A DNA stretch of 64,000 nt from Ahrensia sp. (GTDB lineage Bacteria > Pseudomonadota > Alphaproteobacteria > Rhizobiales > Rhizobiaceae): assembly GCA_028817895.1 (NCBI GenBank), contig JAPPOQ010000043.1, positions 1-64,000 of the forward strand, read 5' to 3'. A model generated the notes under the pieces. It had not been told where the DNA came from, searched no databases, and saw only the letters and a program-made list of their open reading frames with translations. The translations under genes were made by a program, and so were the position numbers. Each line of letters starts with the position of its first letter. Within the stretch, counting starts at the first letter, position 1. This document shows, one piece after another, positions 63,321 to 64,000 of the stretch.

Positions 63321-64000
63321 AAGAAGCCCGTCGGCGCGAGCGGGTTCTGCGTCAAGGCCTGGCGATCTGCTGTGTCCGGGCGAGGCGTTCTGCAAAGGCT
63401 CGAAAACAGATCGCGGACAGCGCGTTCGTCGAGATTGCGAGCGATGACGACGAGTCGAGTCTTGCGACTTTGATCTGGCCATTGCTGTAATGCATAGGGC
63501 TGCTCGAAAACCGTGCCAACGCCCTGAACGACCAGCGGTCCTGCTTCATCCACCAGCTGCACCAGACCTTTGACGCGCAGAAGATCATTGCCCCATCGCA
63601 TCACTATGCCGTGCAGAAATATGTCTAAATCAGCGCGATGAAGCGGGTGTTGCGCGGTCAGGCTGACGGAGCCCACCGATTGCGCGTGCGTATGGTTTCG
63701 TATCGCCGATCGGCCATCCAATTGCAAACCACTCCCTCTATCGGCTTGCAGCCATACAGTGGGAGGCTTGCTCACAGAATTGACGTCGTGGATCGGCGCG
63801 CTGGGATTGAGGCTGGCAAGGGCTTCCGGCAGGTTCTGTTGAGGGGCGGCGATGTCGGTCTTGGTCAGCAAGATACGGTCGCTCAAGGCGATTTGCTGTC
63901 TCGCTTCACCATGTTCTTTCAAAATGGCCTCGCCCTTGCCTGCACTCACCAGAGCGATGATGGCCTCAAGTTCGAAATACGTCTGACAGACCGGATGTGC
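63317..64000 (-). CDS. CobW-family GTP-binding protein (N-terminus outside window)
   Basis: The C-terminal part (about 227 codons) of a CobW/COG0523 metallochaperone-type GTPase. The frame is open to the window edge and includes the G4-type motif DRILLTKTDIA and the CobW C-terminal domain with SLTAQHPLHRADLDIFLHG and WPDQSRKTRLVVIARNLDE. These proteins insert or traffic zinc, cobalt or iron. The first codons and the P-loop lie past base 64000. Confidence 0.9.
   Translation of the reverse strand, partial: AHPVCQTYFELEAIIALVSAGKGEAILKEHGEARQQIALSDRILLTKTDIAAPQQNLPEALASLNPSAPIHDVNSVSKPPTVWLQADRGSGLQLDGRSAIRNHTHAQSVGSVSLTAQHPLHRADLDIFLHGIVMRWGNDLLRVKGLVQLVDEAGPLVVQGVGTVFEQPYALQQWPDQSRKTRLVVIARNLDERAVRDLFSSLCRTPRPDTADRQALTQNPLAPTGFF

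Noticed and set aside
1-64000. CRISPR arrays, tRNA or rRNA genes, phage genes
   Set aside because: None seen: no regularly spaced short repeats, no tRNA-like cloverleaf recognised and no phage structural genes. A tRNA search was not run.

Overview
The window looks like a piece of a Hyphomicrobiales (Rhizobiales) alphaproteobacterial chromosome of moderately high GC. This rests on gene content and order rather than on any database match. The typical alphaproteobacterial blocks are cenR with a cyclic-nucleotide-binding gene and xthA, aroK-aroB-CorC/HlyC beside xerD, DUF4164-zapA-6S RNA-fau-ymdB, cpdR-hpt-zinc ribbon facing ftsE-ftsX-ydcF-plsC, and hisC-tyrC facing DUF2125. The genus cannot be fixed from this sequence alone.

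Layout. 1-1029: the end of a repeat element, a DUF4260 gene remnant, then rplS with its terminator. 1119-9585: a two-gene amino-acid uptake system, an M23 peptidase, leuB, small envelope genes, cenR with a CNB gene, xthA and argG. 9729-16781: a LysE exporter, a GAF histidine kinase, an AT-richer fic gene with a perfect palindrome at its start codon, acs, and two related M15-like lipoproteins around a DUF1761 gene. 16806-24321 (minus): an RND efflux pump, a CorC-type membrane protein, aroB and aroK. 24567-32765: a 49-residue membrane protein, a CNB-patatin lipase, xerD, ymdB, fau, 6S RNA, zapA, DUF4164, tkt and rpmE. 32795-38905 (minus): a four-gene oligopeptide ABC operon. 39172-47857: an MscS channel, an FkbM methyltransferase, a CpdR-like regulator under a perfect CtrA box, hpt, a zinc-ribbon protein, ftsEX, ydcF and plsC. 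47865-56429: a small gene behind two tandem LexA-type boxes, chaC, DUF2125, tyrC, hisC, a methyltransferase, gloB, a DUF985 cupin, an M32 carboxypeptidase and a GST. 56479-62355: a surface-polysaccharide-like set (DegT aminotransferase, SGNH protein, GNAT/BioF2 protein, flippase). 62436-64000: DUF924, tusA and a CobW GTPase cut by the window edge.

Most of the window is core metabolism and envelope or cell-division machinery. Many neighbours are translationally coupled, and several convergent pairs overlap at their stop codons. The accessory signals are: a non-autonomous repeat family of about 308 bp (three copies, TA-flanked inverted ends, MITE-like) that broke a DUF4260 gene and inserted in the stop codon of a methyltransferase gene; the fic gene with its operator-like palindrome; and an unrecognised 127-residue protein at 47925-48308 that combines two perfect GTTC-N7-GTTC boxes with an N-terminal QHDLF sequence resembling a DNA sliding-clamp-binding motif. 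The last is the best candidate for something undescribed.
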